Assembly: GCA_031213475.1 (NCBI GenBank)
Contig: JARUPZ010000007.1
Coordinates: forward strand, 6,505,586-6,569,585
Source of the DNA: Nereocystis luetkeana
Taxonomy: Eukaryota; Sar; Phaeophyceae; Laminariales; Laminariaceae
DNA: 64,000 nt
Reading direction: 5' to 3'
The position numbers were made by a program, and so were the translations under genes. How positions within the stretch are numbered: position 1 is the stretch's first letter; the number at the start of each line of letters is the position of its first letter. Positions 42,301 to 55,915 of the stretch are shown in pieces. The notes below the pieces were generated by a model, which saw only the letters and a list, made by a program, of their open reading frames with translations, made no database searches and was not told where the DNA came from.

Positions 42301-45300
42301 ACCCAACCCAAGAACATACCTACCGTAGGTTGCAGTCTCATTTTGGGGACAAACGACTCAAATTTCAAGTAGTTTGCCCCCAAAACGGGACTGCGGTCCT
42401 CAAAGGGTGAAAGCCGTCATTTTGGTCGTTTTTCCCCACAGAACTTTCGTTCTGTCGTGGGTTTGGGATTGCTGCTACATAATAAACAGACTACAAGAAA
42501 ACCAAACCATCCAGAATCTTCGAAACATCCTCTCGCAGTGACGATCGCAAGCACCGACGAAAACGGAAGCACCAATCTGGAGCGACTGGGGAATCAGGGG
42601 TGTAGCCGAAAATCCAACTCACGGAGGAGGGTGGGATGGTTATGGTTGACATCTACCAGATTACGTGCGTAAGGCAGCATGACGAAAACAAAGCAAAAAT
42701 GCGTGCTGTGTGTGCACACGTCCCCAATGTTTGTACGTGGACGGTTCGGCAAAGCCCGCATCTAACATTTTTTTTTTTTGGTCGACACATTTGAAAACCA
42801 AGCGGAAAGGATTAGTCGAAGGGGAGGTTTTATGCGAGGACGCAAGACAACCACTACAGCACCTACCGTATCATGTATGACAACACGCAAGACGATAAAT
42901 AGCCTCCCCCCCCCCCCCCCCACCCGCCGCCGCCGCCGGGAATTAGTTTCAGAGCCGGTTTTCTCCCCGAAAAAAACATCGGGGGGGGGGGGGGGGGGGG
43001 TGTACTCAATATAGGAGAGATGTACTCGATCTCACGCATGGCCGTAGTCGTATGATCGTATAGACCTTCGCATCCCTACAGTGCCGGGACGGGGTATGTC
43101 GGGTTTTCGCCGACCAGGCAGACATTGCTTGCACCCAGCGCCAAGCGCCGTGAGGTGTCCGGCGAGTCGCATGAAGGGTAAGCCGCATCCTACTAAGAAC
43201 CGCTTGTGAGGCGGACTCGCATATTTATATGGATGACAGCTTCAATGAGTTAATTCCATTTCCGGTGTAGCCACTTCCAGAGACAGCAATGGGAGTACTA
43301 CTGTATGTAACTGCCTCTGGGTGCCTTACCGTGAACACTACGTGACACGATCAATTCCCTTGTGCGGAGTAAAGGTTATTTACCTCGCACCAATGATCTA
43401 CAGTACCAGGTAACTCGACCACCAGCTGTGACCGACCGCCGAAAAAAAAAACAGATGAAAAAAAAAAACGGTACCCTGGTTGTCTAGCTCATGAGCGGCA
43501 TGTTTTACAGCGTCGTTCGCCAACCGACGCCAATCCAACCTATATATAAAATAGTGGGGGGGGGGGGGGTGCAACACACGAAAACGAAAAAAAAAAAGTG
43601 GCGTTGAAAATTGGAAATATTATGATTACTCTGGCCGTGGATACACTGTACAAGGACCGCTTTCGTGTTGATATTATTGTCTGAACGGGTCTTATAATGC
43701 CGACGAGAGCGCCATCTCATCGAGATATTTCCGTATTGAATATAGACTCGTGCGCGTCGCTCGGCGTTTTTTTTTTTGCGCTTGCCCCTATTCAAGAAAA
43801 GCACTGTCTGTGTTGTACTACTGCTGCAGGTTTGAAAAAAAAAAAAAAAAAAAAAAATCCTCTCCAAGAGGGGGGGTGTACTATGAATAGATTGTTGGGG
43901 CATCGGATTATCGAATGATAATCGAGTTCGATGCCGATATAATCGAGTTCGATGCCGATATCATCGAGTCCGAGGCTGATACCGATATCATTCGGCGGTA
44001 GGGGTTCGGTCGGCCCCCCTATAAGGCGGTGGTGTGCCAGTGACAGTAGTAGAGCAATATGACTCACCTCGTTCGGGGGGGTAGGCAGCCGCCATATTTA
44101 TTCTGGGCTTCCTGTGAGTGCAAAATACCCCAGTCGCGGCAAGCGATTTTGACCGTCTGAGATCGGGATACCGCGGGGGTGTACCTGGTACTCGACAGGA
44201 GAGATGTACTCGATCTCATGCATGGCCGTAGTCGTATGACGCGGGGGGGCGGGGGGGGCGTAGTCATTCGTTGCTTGCCTTAGTCATTTGACCATTGACC
44301 ACGCATCCCTTTCGAGACGGAGCACCGGGGGGGGGAGGGAGGGGGGGAATTACGTACGTACTTGTTACCGAAAGACTTGTGGATATGATTTCGATATTTT
44401 GATACGACTGTTGTATACTGGCGTATACAGTGGACGCCCGGCGTTAAGACACGTCGATTTGGTGTCGAGGCTCACTCTCGGTCTTATTTTTTTTTCCGAC
44501 CTTGGTCTAACCCTATCGTATGGTGGGATTTAGAGTTGGTCTCACTACTGTCTAGCAATGTTTCTTAACCCTTTTAGAACCGCAGTCCTGTTTTTGGGGA
44601 CAAACCAGTCAAATTCCGAGTAGTTTGTCCCCAAAACGGGACTGCGGTTCTAAAGGGGTTAATTAACCCTATGTTCTCTACAGTATCGTTTGTGTCGATC
44701 TTGAGCCTATTTTTTTCTCGAACACAAAGTTTCTTGACTGCGATCTGACTCCATTGCATGGTAGGATTTTAGATTTGGTCCCCACTACTATACTGTGGAG
44801 GCGTGTTTCTTGACCCCAATTTTCTTTACGGCATACGTTCGTGCCGATCATTAGCCTTTTTCTTTTCTCGAACACAACGTTTCTTGACTGCGGGCGCCCA
44901 CGGCTGCGTACACGTCGAAGCTTCCGTTCAGTACACGGCACACAACACGCAGCACGCAGCACTACTACCCGCACAAAGAAAACACGGGGGGTGATGCCAG
45001 GGGATGGATGGTGGGCAACAGAACACGACAATTCCATACGTAGGACTATCGAAACTTTCGATAAGATAAGATATCCAACACTCATGATCGTATATATATA
45101 TATAATATATATAATATATATATACATATATATACATATATATAATATATATATAATATATATAATATACATATATATATATATATATACTGCTGTAGTG
45201 CGGTAAGCGGTAACCGGCAACGGCGAGAACATGAATGAACTTTTTTTGGTTTGCGGTTTTGGTTGTTGTGCGGTTTCTTATTCAGGATGATGTCGTATGA

Positions 45301-48300
45301 TGACGTGGTATTACTTGCACCGGGCGGTCATCAAGTTCTGGAAAAGCAACAGCCGGTGGCGGTGATGTGACGGGCGGAGCGTTTCGTTGTTTTTGCAATG
45401 GCGCGTTTGTTGCGTAGCCATCTGCTGAACAAAATAAAGTTTGACCGACCGGGGTATATATCTCAACGATGTTGTGCGACCCCTGGAGAGCCAGCGAGGA
45501 GGAAATGATGCCTTGCCTCGTGTGATGTGTGATGTACGTACAGACAGCAGTAGTAGGTACTACTGTACTGCTGTAGTATTAATAGCTGTGATCGTTTGTT
45601 TTTGTTGTTGTTGTGTGGGTCTTGGAGCAGTGCGCGCATCCCGTGAATGCCCGAACGCTGCCAGCAACGAATCAAAAGCCCTGCTGTGGCAAAAACCACT
45701 CCTCGAGGCTTTCGGGGGTCTCCGTATTCATCTACACCAACGCTCCTTTCGTTTCCGCCCGATATCACACTCCGGACGGCGATGTAATGAACGTTTACGC
45801 ATCAATACAAAGACCGGGTGATCCTTATAGTTTCGTCCACGAGCGATACCTTCATACCTACAACATGTGAAATGTGTAACGTGACACACCGCAATAATAC
45901 CGTTGAGATCGCATGATGGGGGATGCGATCGTTTTTAAGAGCTCGTTTTCATCGACGTCAACGGTAAGAAAGGAGGCTTTTTAAAAAAGAATCGAGTCGA
46001 GCGTGATATTTTCGGAAAAAGGCTCTCGCCCGAATATTTTACCGAAAACGCCCTTTGTTTTCGGGATAATATGGGCAAACATTTCCCGCTCTGGGAAAAA
46101 ATCGGACGCTTAAAATCGGTCTCTCACGCCTGCGCGAACTCAACGATTTATTTTTTTGTACGGTATCGTGCCGGTACGTGCGTACGTACATATCTGGTGC
46201 ATACCAAACAACGTTGGGCAAAGATTTCCATCCCTCTGACAGACAGCAACTTTTGCCTTTTGACATGCCTTGACTGACACCAAGATACTAGGTTTTAGTG
46301 TGGAACGCTCGGCCCGCTGCCCTTGACAGCGCACGATTTTGCCTCGCTTGACATGTCTTCCTGACATATTTGGCGTCGGCGCGCTTGCGGGGGTTGGTAA
46401 GGGAAAAACTGCTTGGAATTGATGGGCGTGTCATGATTTTCGCAGGGGGGTAAAAGGGTTGAAACCCCTATTAATACCAGGTACGGTACCTACCCCCCCT
46501 GGTATACAGCTGCACCCTCGTTTTGGCGCCAAAAACTTACTTGGGATTCGTAGAGCAAGGGAAAAATTGCTGCACTCCATACAGTAGTACCTATAAAGCA
46601 TAAATACTGCTTACCGTATGAAACTATCACCCTAGGGTGATAAGATAGCACACCCCCTCAGCGGACGATTTTTGACAAGCTGGGTTTCTCGACAGCGGAG
46701 AGGGCGTACTGAGTACGACGAGCGATGCGTCTATGCAGCCTTCTCGACGAAATATTTCCAAAGCCCCACCATTTTGGTTGCGTGTGCCCCTTAACCCTTT
46801 TAGGGTCTGAATGGTTTGTCCCCGAATCGGGTCTGAAATTCGCCCCAGGGGGTGCGTTATCTTATCACCCAGTGTGATAGTGTGATGCTGTATACGTACA
46901 TGTCATACCTGGTATGTAAATTGTCCTTATCTCGAGACAGAGTGGTGTGTGATACCACTGTGTCCGGGAATATAGTGCCCGTTTAATGTTGAAATCAACT
47001 GCCAAACGGTTCTTATATCACCGGCCCGAGTAGTATCGTATTCGTACTCGGAACAGGAGAGGGGGGAAAAGGTTACACGTACAGTATTGGTGTACGTACG
47101 TACAGCAGTATACCAGGCACCAGGTATATATATTTTCCTTTTTGGAATTGCATCCCACCTTTTTTGGACACGACTTCTCAACTTTGGTACGAGTATCAAT
47201 CAAACCACTGTGAAGACTCTTGACGCAGGACTAACTGTTGGCGCAAAATGAAAAGAGAAAAGCCAACAGATGTGGGTAGGTATTGGATATATATCCGTTG
47301 GTATCTTCGAACCGAACGTGGAGGTATATTCTCCGTCTGGCGATGCTACCCAAATTATTCAATTTTTCACACATTTTCGGATCTTGCGGTTGTTGCGTCG
47401 ACAACGCCTCTTTCATTTTTCAGGCCGGGGGGAAATGCCGTTCCTAAGGGCCGGTCTTATCGAGGGCCAAAGAAAGGAAACAAAAAAATTGAAATAAAAC
47501 GAACAGACTTTCGTTTTTCGCAAAAAACAGCAGGTTGAGTCCTCACGAGGGAAAAAAAAACGAAAAAAAAAACGAAACAAAAATAAGAAGCCGAGTCGAA
47601 TTTTTACGGGGTGCAATTTTTCGGAATGACTCAACCGCCACAGCACGTGGTTCCCGGCGATAGCGCTCGACAGCGACGGTGGATAGGCACAACTCGCACA
47701 CGTAAGGCACCCTCCACAGCAGGCGGTTCTCGTGGTCCAACCCGCTCCCTACGGAGTGCTCTAGAACTTGTGTATCGGCCATCGCTGTTCGATGGCAGAC
47801 GTTTGAATGTTGAGTGGGACTCATGTCGAAAAGTATACCGCCACACCCACTTCCTGATCCCCCGGTTTCTTACGGGGGCACCCCATGGTGATTCCCTACC
47901 CATACCTGCTCGCGCCGTCAGCAGACAAGCCGCGTGGCAGCCACAAGCACTACCTCGGCCATCGTGCGTTTGTCAACCGGTCGTAGAAACTTTATCGGAA
48001 CTTCGTCCCAACGCGTCGAGCTCCTTCTATGTTCCTCTTCGACCCTGGGTATCCCATATTTCGTTTATTTGGCACCCATTTCGTTTTTTTTCAAGTCCTC
48101 TGGGACCTAAAAAAAACGAAATGTGAAAACGGAGGTATCGGGATCTCTACTTCTAATTTTTACAATTTGACCAATAAAACTCACGTACTCTTTAGTTCTG
48201 TTTTTCGTTTTTTCATTTCGTTTTTTTTTTCGTTTATTTTACCCTTGATAAGACCGGCCCTAATACTTCGAAGTATCAATATTCGAAGTCTGCAGCATAA

Positions 48301-50349
48301 TCGGAACTACTACTTCACGTAACTGGTTGAAGGCTGGCTAACTTGGGTACGACGTGTTGTTTCTCGAGGTGTGGAGTGCTTTCGCGAAGCCCCACCCTAC
48401 ACACCCATCAAATCCACCACCAACTCAGCAGTGCATGACTTTTTTCTTCACAAGCAAGCAACCCCCCCCCCCCCCCACACACACACACACCAGCGACTCC
48501 ACGCCGCCCTGTTAATATTACTGCTGTACACACACGCAACACGCAAAAGACAGAACATGAGCGACCACGGAACGAATGCCCACTAGCGGTGACAAAAACC
48601 AGCGCCGCATGATATTATGATATTGTGCGATGCAAGCAACGACGGCTAATTCTCCCGGGGCCCAAGCGGCGTCTCTCCAAGGCTGGGAGAGCGACCCGGA
48701 CGGTGCGGAGAGACGCCGGCCGGGAGCCGAAAGGGGGACGGCACGAGCTAGCCATCGACCAGGGAGGGCAACGTACCCTGGCCTACCTTTCCCTCCTTTC
48801 ACCCCCCCCCCCCCGGTGCTACGCTGCCGGCAGTGCCGAGGAGGAAAAAGGTAGACTTTTAATAGACAAGAAGAGCACATCGCCCTCTGATCTGTCGCTT
48901 CGTAGCTACTGCTCGTTGCCGCTGCCCTTCTCGGCTCCTGGGCGGCGTCTCTCCGCACGTGTGCGACGTCTCTCTCGATCCTGAAGAGAGATCCTGAAGA
49001 GAGGAGGGTGGCTTGGATGGAAATCCAGCAAGGAGCAGTCCTCGCTGCTTGCGTCCGACAGAGGCTACGGCGCTAGTCTCAACGCTGGTCGGCAGAGAAA
49101 GAGAGACAGAGAGACGGACGCGTTCTAGCGCATGAAGGGGTAAGGGCACGGTTCGGCCCAAAAGTATTCCCTTGGCCCGAATCGTCAGGGTACTACCGCC
49201 AGGTTCGTGATGGAGATTGCGCGCCTTGGACAGGTAGATGACGATCCACGGCAGCAGACCATCCACATGTACACAGCAGCAGTTCCTCAGCTTCCGTCTG
49301 TGAGAGGCTCCACAGTTATTCGGATCCCAACCCAGGAAGCACATATCCTACTACGGGGGAACCATACCAGGTAGTAAATAGGACCAAATACTGGTATTAC
49401 GGGGGACCATAGTTAACAGGACCAAATATTGTTAGTAAAAATGGTCAAACATATAGGTTTTTATGTATACCATAGGTCCTGTTAACTATGGTCCCCCGTA
49501 ATAGTAAAAATAGCGAACTATATACCAGGTAGGTTTGTGTGTGTACCGTAGGTCCTATTTAATATGCCCCCCCGTAACAAGGCAGAGTGTACGGGTCCCA
49601 CCCTAAAGCGACATGATGAGCTACGCAGATCATCTGCCTTGATAGGTGTAGATCACTTGAGTGGGACTTGATCGACCGTCAGAGGTGAGGATCGTTGCCC
49701 TCCGTGCGATGTACCACTCTTGTCGGGAATGCAAGGAGAGCGTTTGGACACTAATATGAGGACGAAGTGGTCCTTATATTTCGGACCAGACCGGTACGGG
49801 AGCTTCCCGTCGAACGAACAACGCACTTATAAGCTAGAGCGGTGTGGCTCGAGGTCGGCGCACTGTTGTCAACGTTGAAAGCATGGCGGTACAACAAACA
49901 ACGACAACGAAAGAAAGGGGACAAAACGAAATGGCCGAAGCTCAAAAGCGAACGACGACGTTACGGCCATGGATTTATGTTGCCCACATGCCACAGCGGC
50001 GAGCAACAGCTGCGAAACCGAGCACCGCCCTCTAAATGTGGTATATGAGAGAGGAGTACTGTGACGGGGGACCATATTAAATAGGATCTACGGTACACAC
50101 AAAAACCCATATATTTCGCTCTTTTTACTAACAATATTTGGTCCTATTTACTATGGTCCCCCGTAATAGTACGCTCGTTACATCCGTCGTCATCGGCGGC
50201 GGCGGCTGCGGTGGTGGCGGCGGGCAGACATGGTAGAACCGCCGCCGGTGGCTTTTGGTGCGTGGTTCCTGTGTTTCTGGAGTAGCAACAGCGTTCGCAG
50301 CAGGCAGCAGCCGGCCGGCCTCTATTGTCTTCGACGCTACGACAGCGGC

Positions 50350-50387
<38 letters not shown>

Positions 50388-53300
50388 CCGGATTTTGGAA
50401 ACCCACGAATTTGTCTGCTATAGTAAGCGGGCTTCGTTTTTTTTATTTTTATTTTATTCGAAAATGCTATTATTCGGGACCCCCCCCCCCCCCCCCCCCC
50501 CCTTGTGCAATAGCAGCAGGCGTAGTAGCCAGGTTCCAGTTGGAATTGAAAGTGGAACCTGTGCTGCTCCTGGCGGCGCTGCCCCTTTTACCTTGAATTT
50601 GTGTGATGAGACGGGCGGACTCAACAGACGAGCCTCCTGAGACCGATGCTTGCCAATGTATGTAGGAGTCCGGCTTTGTTGGGCGCTTCGAGTCCTCTCT
50701 TGGCCTCGACACAATATACATTTAGAGTTGTTGCTGTTGTTGTTGTTGTTGTTGTTGTCACATTAACTCACAATACAATGCAGTCCGTGGTCGCAGGACA
50801 GGCTCCAATAACTCTGGAGTGGAAGAAATACCTCGGTAGTAGAACAGACGCAAGAAACAAAAAAAAACATACATCCGCATTCCACCACTAAGGACACCAG
50901 GGAAACAAAAAGGAGACTACTACGGGGGGCCATAGTTAATAGGACCTATGGTATACATAAAAACCTGTATATTTAAGCATTTTTACTAACAGTATTTGGT
51001 CCTATTAACTATGGTCCCTCGTAATAACAGACAAACCGCTAAAAAAAAAGAAGATGAAGCGAGTACGAAGTATGGGGCCATCACTCAAGAGGTCAAACCG
51101 CGGTCTCCTATGATGGCGTATTCGACCGCGTGTGCGCAACATACTAGCTTCGAGAGTGGGGGGCGGTCAGTCAAGCAATCAGTCGAGAGGTCAAACCGCG
51201 GTCTCCCATCACAGCGTGTTCGACCGTGTGTGCGTAACATAGTAATTTTAGTATAGGAGCGATCAGCCAAGAGGTCAGACCGCGGTCTCCTATACGATAT
51301 GTTTGACCGCGCGGAGCGGTCAGCCAAGAGGTCAGACCGCGGTCTCCTCTACGGCATGTTTGACCGCGCGGAGCGCTCAGCCAAGAGGTCAGACCGCGGT
51401 CTCCTATACGACATGTTTGACCGCGTAAATGTTGTTTTAGTGTGGGGGCGGTCAGTCAAGCGGTCAGCCAAGAGGCCAAACCGCGGTCTCGTATGGGGCA
51501 TATTTGGCTGCAGTGTGCAACCTAAGGGCCTCCTATGGTAACGACGGCAGTTGTGGCAGCCAAGCCATCCCGTTTCGTTCATGCATATTTCGCGATGGCT
51601 CACGGGGTTGGTGCGGGGGGGGGGGGGGGGGGGGGCGGCAAGGAGGAGATTGTGGGGGAAGCGGGGGAGAGGGGGTCGGAGGAGAGGATAAGAGGAGGGG
51701 GAGGGGGAGGGGAGGAGGAAGGGGGGGGAGGGTGTACTCGATAGGATGTATGTACTTGATCTCATGCACGGCCGTAGTCGTATATTATCCTATAGACCCT
51801 CGCAGCCCTACAATGTCGGGACGGAGCATTTCGGGTTTTCACCGACCAGGCAGACGTTACTTTCACCAAGCGCGAAGCGTCGTGAGGTGTCCGGCGAGTC
51901 GCGGCGAGGGTGAGCTGCATCCTACTAAGAACCGCTTGTGAGGCGGACTTCCATGTGGAGGAAGGGCTACGCGGGTCTGCAACCACAACGAACGGCCGGA
52001 CTCTTCGGGAATCACTAGCAGGCTATTCGACCGGCCCGACCCGGCCCGGCTCGGACAAGCCGAAATAAACTGCGACGTTAGATCTATTATCCGAATTTTT
52101 GCAGGGTGCAGGGAGGGGGGAGGCGGGGCGGGGAGGGAGTGGGGGGGTGGGGTTGGGCGCAAGATACGTGGAATGCGAAACATTTTGTTGGTGGTGGTGG
52201 TGGTGCTGCTGCACGATGCTTTACGGGTGATATGTACATGCGTAACAGACCGCGGTTTGACCGCTCGGAGGACCGATCCCGTGCACTAAAACTGGTATAT
52301 TGGGGCCAGAAGAGACCTTTTGGCAGATGCTGAAGAGACCTACCGATCAGTGGGCAGTGGTATATACCTCCGCAATGTCCCTCCCCTCGCACGGACCATG
52401 ATGCAGATAGATCATGAAGATCATGATATATCTATCTGTCTATCTACAGTGTTAATAGTATCATCACCTGCCGATGGGAGAGGCTGTGCAGGATCTGCAT
52501 GCCATGGTACGAGCCCCAACCCAGGAATGACGTGGTTAATCATGCAGATTACACGGCTCCCACCCGGCAACATGCTAGATCATACAAGATCATACTGCTC
52601 AGGGATCTATGTGCCCCTTATTCATCGAGATCATACAGTGGGAACGATCTGTACATGATCTGCTCGAGGTATCAAATGTTGGAATCTCGCAGGCTTCGCA
52701 GCATTGATCTCCGGCACCCCCCCTCGTCACGGACTATTTCAATGTAGTCCCCCACACTTATTTCGAGTAACGTGTCCCCCATTTTTTTGTTACTACTAAA
52801 TGTATGATGCCGCGAAAAAATCATGATTTACAGTAGATCATCTAGACCATCTGCTGTACAGATAGGTGATCTAGTTCCATCACCTGCCGTTCTGGGAGGC
52901 TGTGCAGGATCTGCCTTACAGGGCAGATCCCACCCCGGAAACACGTGCTGTTATACTGCTGTAGATGGATCATGCAGATTATAAGAGTCCCACAGACAAA
53001 ATGGGCAAGAAAAACATCTGAAAATTCAGACGGGTCGGGGGGGGGGCGGGGGGGGGACCAGGAAACATGAGCGATATCATACTATTACGGGGGACCATAG
53101 TTAATAGGACCTATGGTATACATAAAAAACCTATATATTTAACCATTTTTACTAACGATACTTGGTCCTATTAACTATGGTCCCCCGTAATAGCAAAAAA
53201 AGCTACTTGGGATTGCAGCAGTAGAAGTATATGCTGTTTATCCTTTCTTCTCTCTCCTCTCTCCTCCCGAAACGCTTTTGGTGGGTTTCCGTACCATAAT

Positions 53301-55286
53301 ATGACGTGTTTCTTGGACGTACGTAAGATAAAAACTACTGGCGAACATACTGGCTGTGTCAATCAGCAAGATTACCATTAATAGTGGCAGCACATACTGT
53401 GCCAGTGCCCAGCCTTAGTTGCCGCATTTGGGGTCCATGGTGGGTCCTGATTAGTTTACAAGCCCCTCGTATGTAAAGAAAGTGCCGGGAGTCTTGCTAA
53501 TATTTTCGGTTATTGTGGTTGCCTCCTCTCCTTCTTTCTCTGGGCCCGGTTCTGTTCGCCTGCCTGTCTGCTGTTGCGCTACAAAGGTGAACTTCCTGGC
53601 GCTTGACTTCGACCTGACGATTCTGGACGTACACACGTCCGGCAGATGGCCTGGCACACCGGAACAACTCGCGCAGAGGATCCGACCGTTTTTTCAGACC
53701 CTGATACCCGTGGCGATAGCTCAAGGTGATCTAATTTTGTGCGACTGCTGCGTATATATACTGCGAATGTGTACGTACAGTAGTTGTAGTGTTGAGCGTG
53801 TAGATATCGTACGATTTTTGTATATGCATGGTATCGGAAGGTTCGATATATCGGAAAACTGAACTTCGATTGTCGATACCGCATGTATATTCGAACGCCG
53901 CCGAGTTCCGCGGCTGTCGATGTTTCGGAATATCGAACTTCGATTACCGCATGTATATTCGAACGCCGCCGAGTTCCGCGGCTGTCGAGATATCGGAATA
54001 TCGAACTTCGACACCGCGTATTTTGTCGATCACCCCTGAGTTTAACAGCCGTCAGATTGTATTCCCCCTCTTACACGGAATGTGCATCCTTCATGCAGCC
54101 ATATAAAACCCGTCAGTACACGCGATCCAAGTACGGCAACATTTGTGTCGGTCCCTCTACTCATAGCGCCAGTATGTATGTATGTATGTATGTATGTATG
54201 TATATATGTATGCGCGAACCAACACTACTCGCCCCAATTACTGTAGCGGCAACCGGCACAAATTGTTCCGCACAGTGCCGCGTCGGATACATCCCATCTG
54301 TGCCGAGCGACCCCGACAGGCGCTATAGCGGGCAACCGGCAAACACTCGACCGGCCCTGATAGAGACCATAGTGAATAGGACCGAATAGTATTCTTAATA
54401 GTAAAAATAGGGAAATACACAGGTTTTTGTGTATACCGTAGGCCCTATTTACTATGGTCCCCCGTGATACTATATCAATACGTAGGCAGCATGGAAAGAT
54501 GAGTTTCGACGAAATCTTCGATCTCACAGCTCATGCTCTTTTCTGTTAAAATTATACCAGGTACGACTCTTAGTCGTAATTGTATGGACCGCTTGTTCTC
54601 CGCATTAATGTATGACCGGTTCTTATACTTCCGCGCTGCTGCTGGACGAGGTTTTAACCCCTTTTATCCCCTTTATTGCGGGGGGACGATAGTTAATAGG
54701 ACAAAGTATTGCCAGTAGAAATGGTTAAATATATAGGTTTTTATGTATACCATAGGTCCTATTAACTATGGTCCCCCGCAATAGTACTGCCGTCCCGATT
54801 TGGGGACACACCACTCCAATTCCAAGTGCTTTGTCCCCGAAAGGGGACTGCAGTACTAAATGGGTTATAAACGACGCGGCGCGTTTTCGAGCAGAAATGT
54901 TTGGAATTCGTAGTTCGACGCTCTGTCACCCATGTGCAAGAAAGTCCGTCTCCAAGAGCGGTTCTTAGGCAGGATACAGCTCTCACCCTTCATGCGGCCT
55001 CGCCGAACACCTCAGGGCGCTTCGCTTGGTGCAGGCAAGCAATCGGTCAAATGTCTGCCTCTGGTCGGTGAGAACCCGACGTGCTCCGTCCTGGGATTGT
55101 CATAGGGATGCGAGGGTCTCTATGGCCCATACGACTACGTACGGCGGCCATACATGCCATGTCATTTCATGGGTACACCCCACTGCTCTCTGTCAGGAGC
55201 AGGAAGGGTGCTCTCCGTCTCGAAAGCGATGCGTGCTCAATGGCTCAATGGTCGAATGCCTTAAGGCGAGCAACAAATGAGTACCG

Positions 55287-55330
<44 letters not shown>

Positions 55331-55875
55331 CCGCCGCCGCCGCCGCCTTATTGCTTCTCTACCCTCCCCACTCGGTGGTCTGCCTGGCAGGGATGCACTT
55401 GGGGGTGGTGACGTTCTCTCCCCAAGTGTCGATGATCACCAGCGTACTCAAGGCGTCGTTTCCCGACGTTGCAGGGCAGGTCAGGGGGGAAGAGGGGAAG
55501 GGGGGGCGGGGGAGGACGGGAAGTAGAGAGAGGGGGGGGGGGCGAGGAGGGACGGAGGGAGTAGGGAGGGAGAGGGGAAAGGGTGGGAGGGGGGGGAGTA
55601 GGGCAAGAGGGAGGGGGAGGGAAGGAAGGATGGAAGGAAGGAGGGGGGAGGGGGGAAGGAGGGATGGAGGGGCTACGGTTATGTACGATTTAGGTTGAAT
55701 GCCTTATTGAGAAGAAACGGGGATCTTATCCGTCTATCCCCTATTATTTACCTCCGGGGGGGGGGACATCGGTTGGATTTTGTGGGGTGCACCTCTCCGT
55801 ATGCATGCCGAGACATGCGATAGAGGCGTTCATCGTCTGTCATACATGTTGTATACGCGGCAGTTACTATTGTTG

Positions 55876-55915
<40 letters not shown>

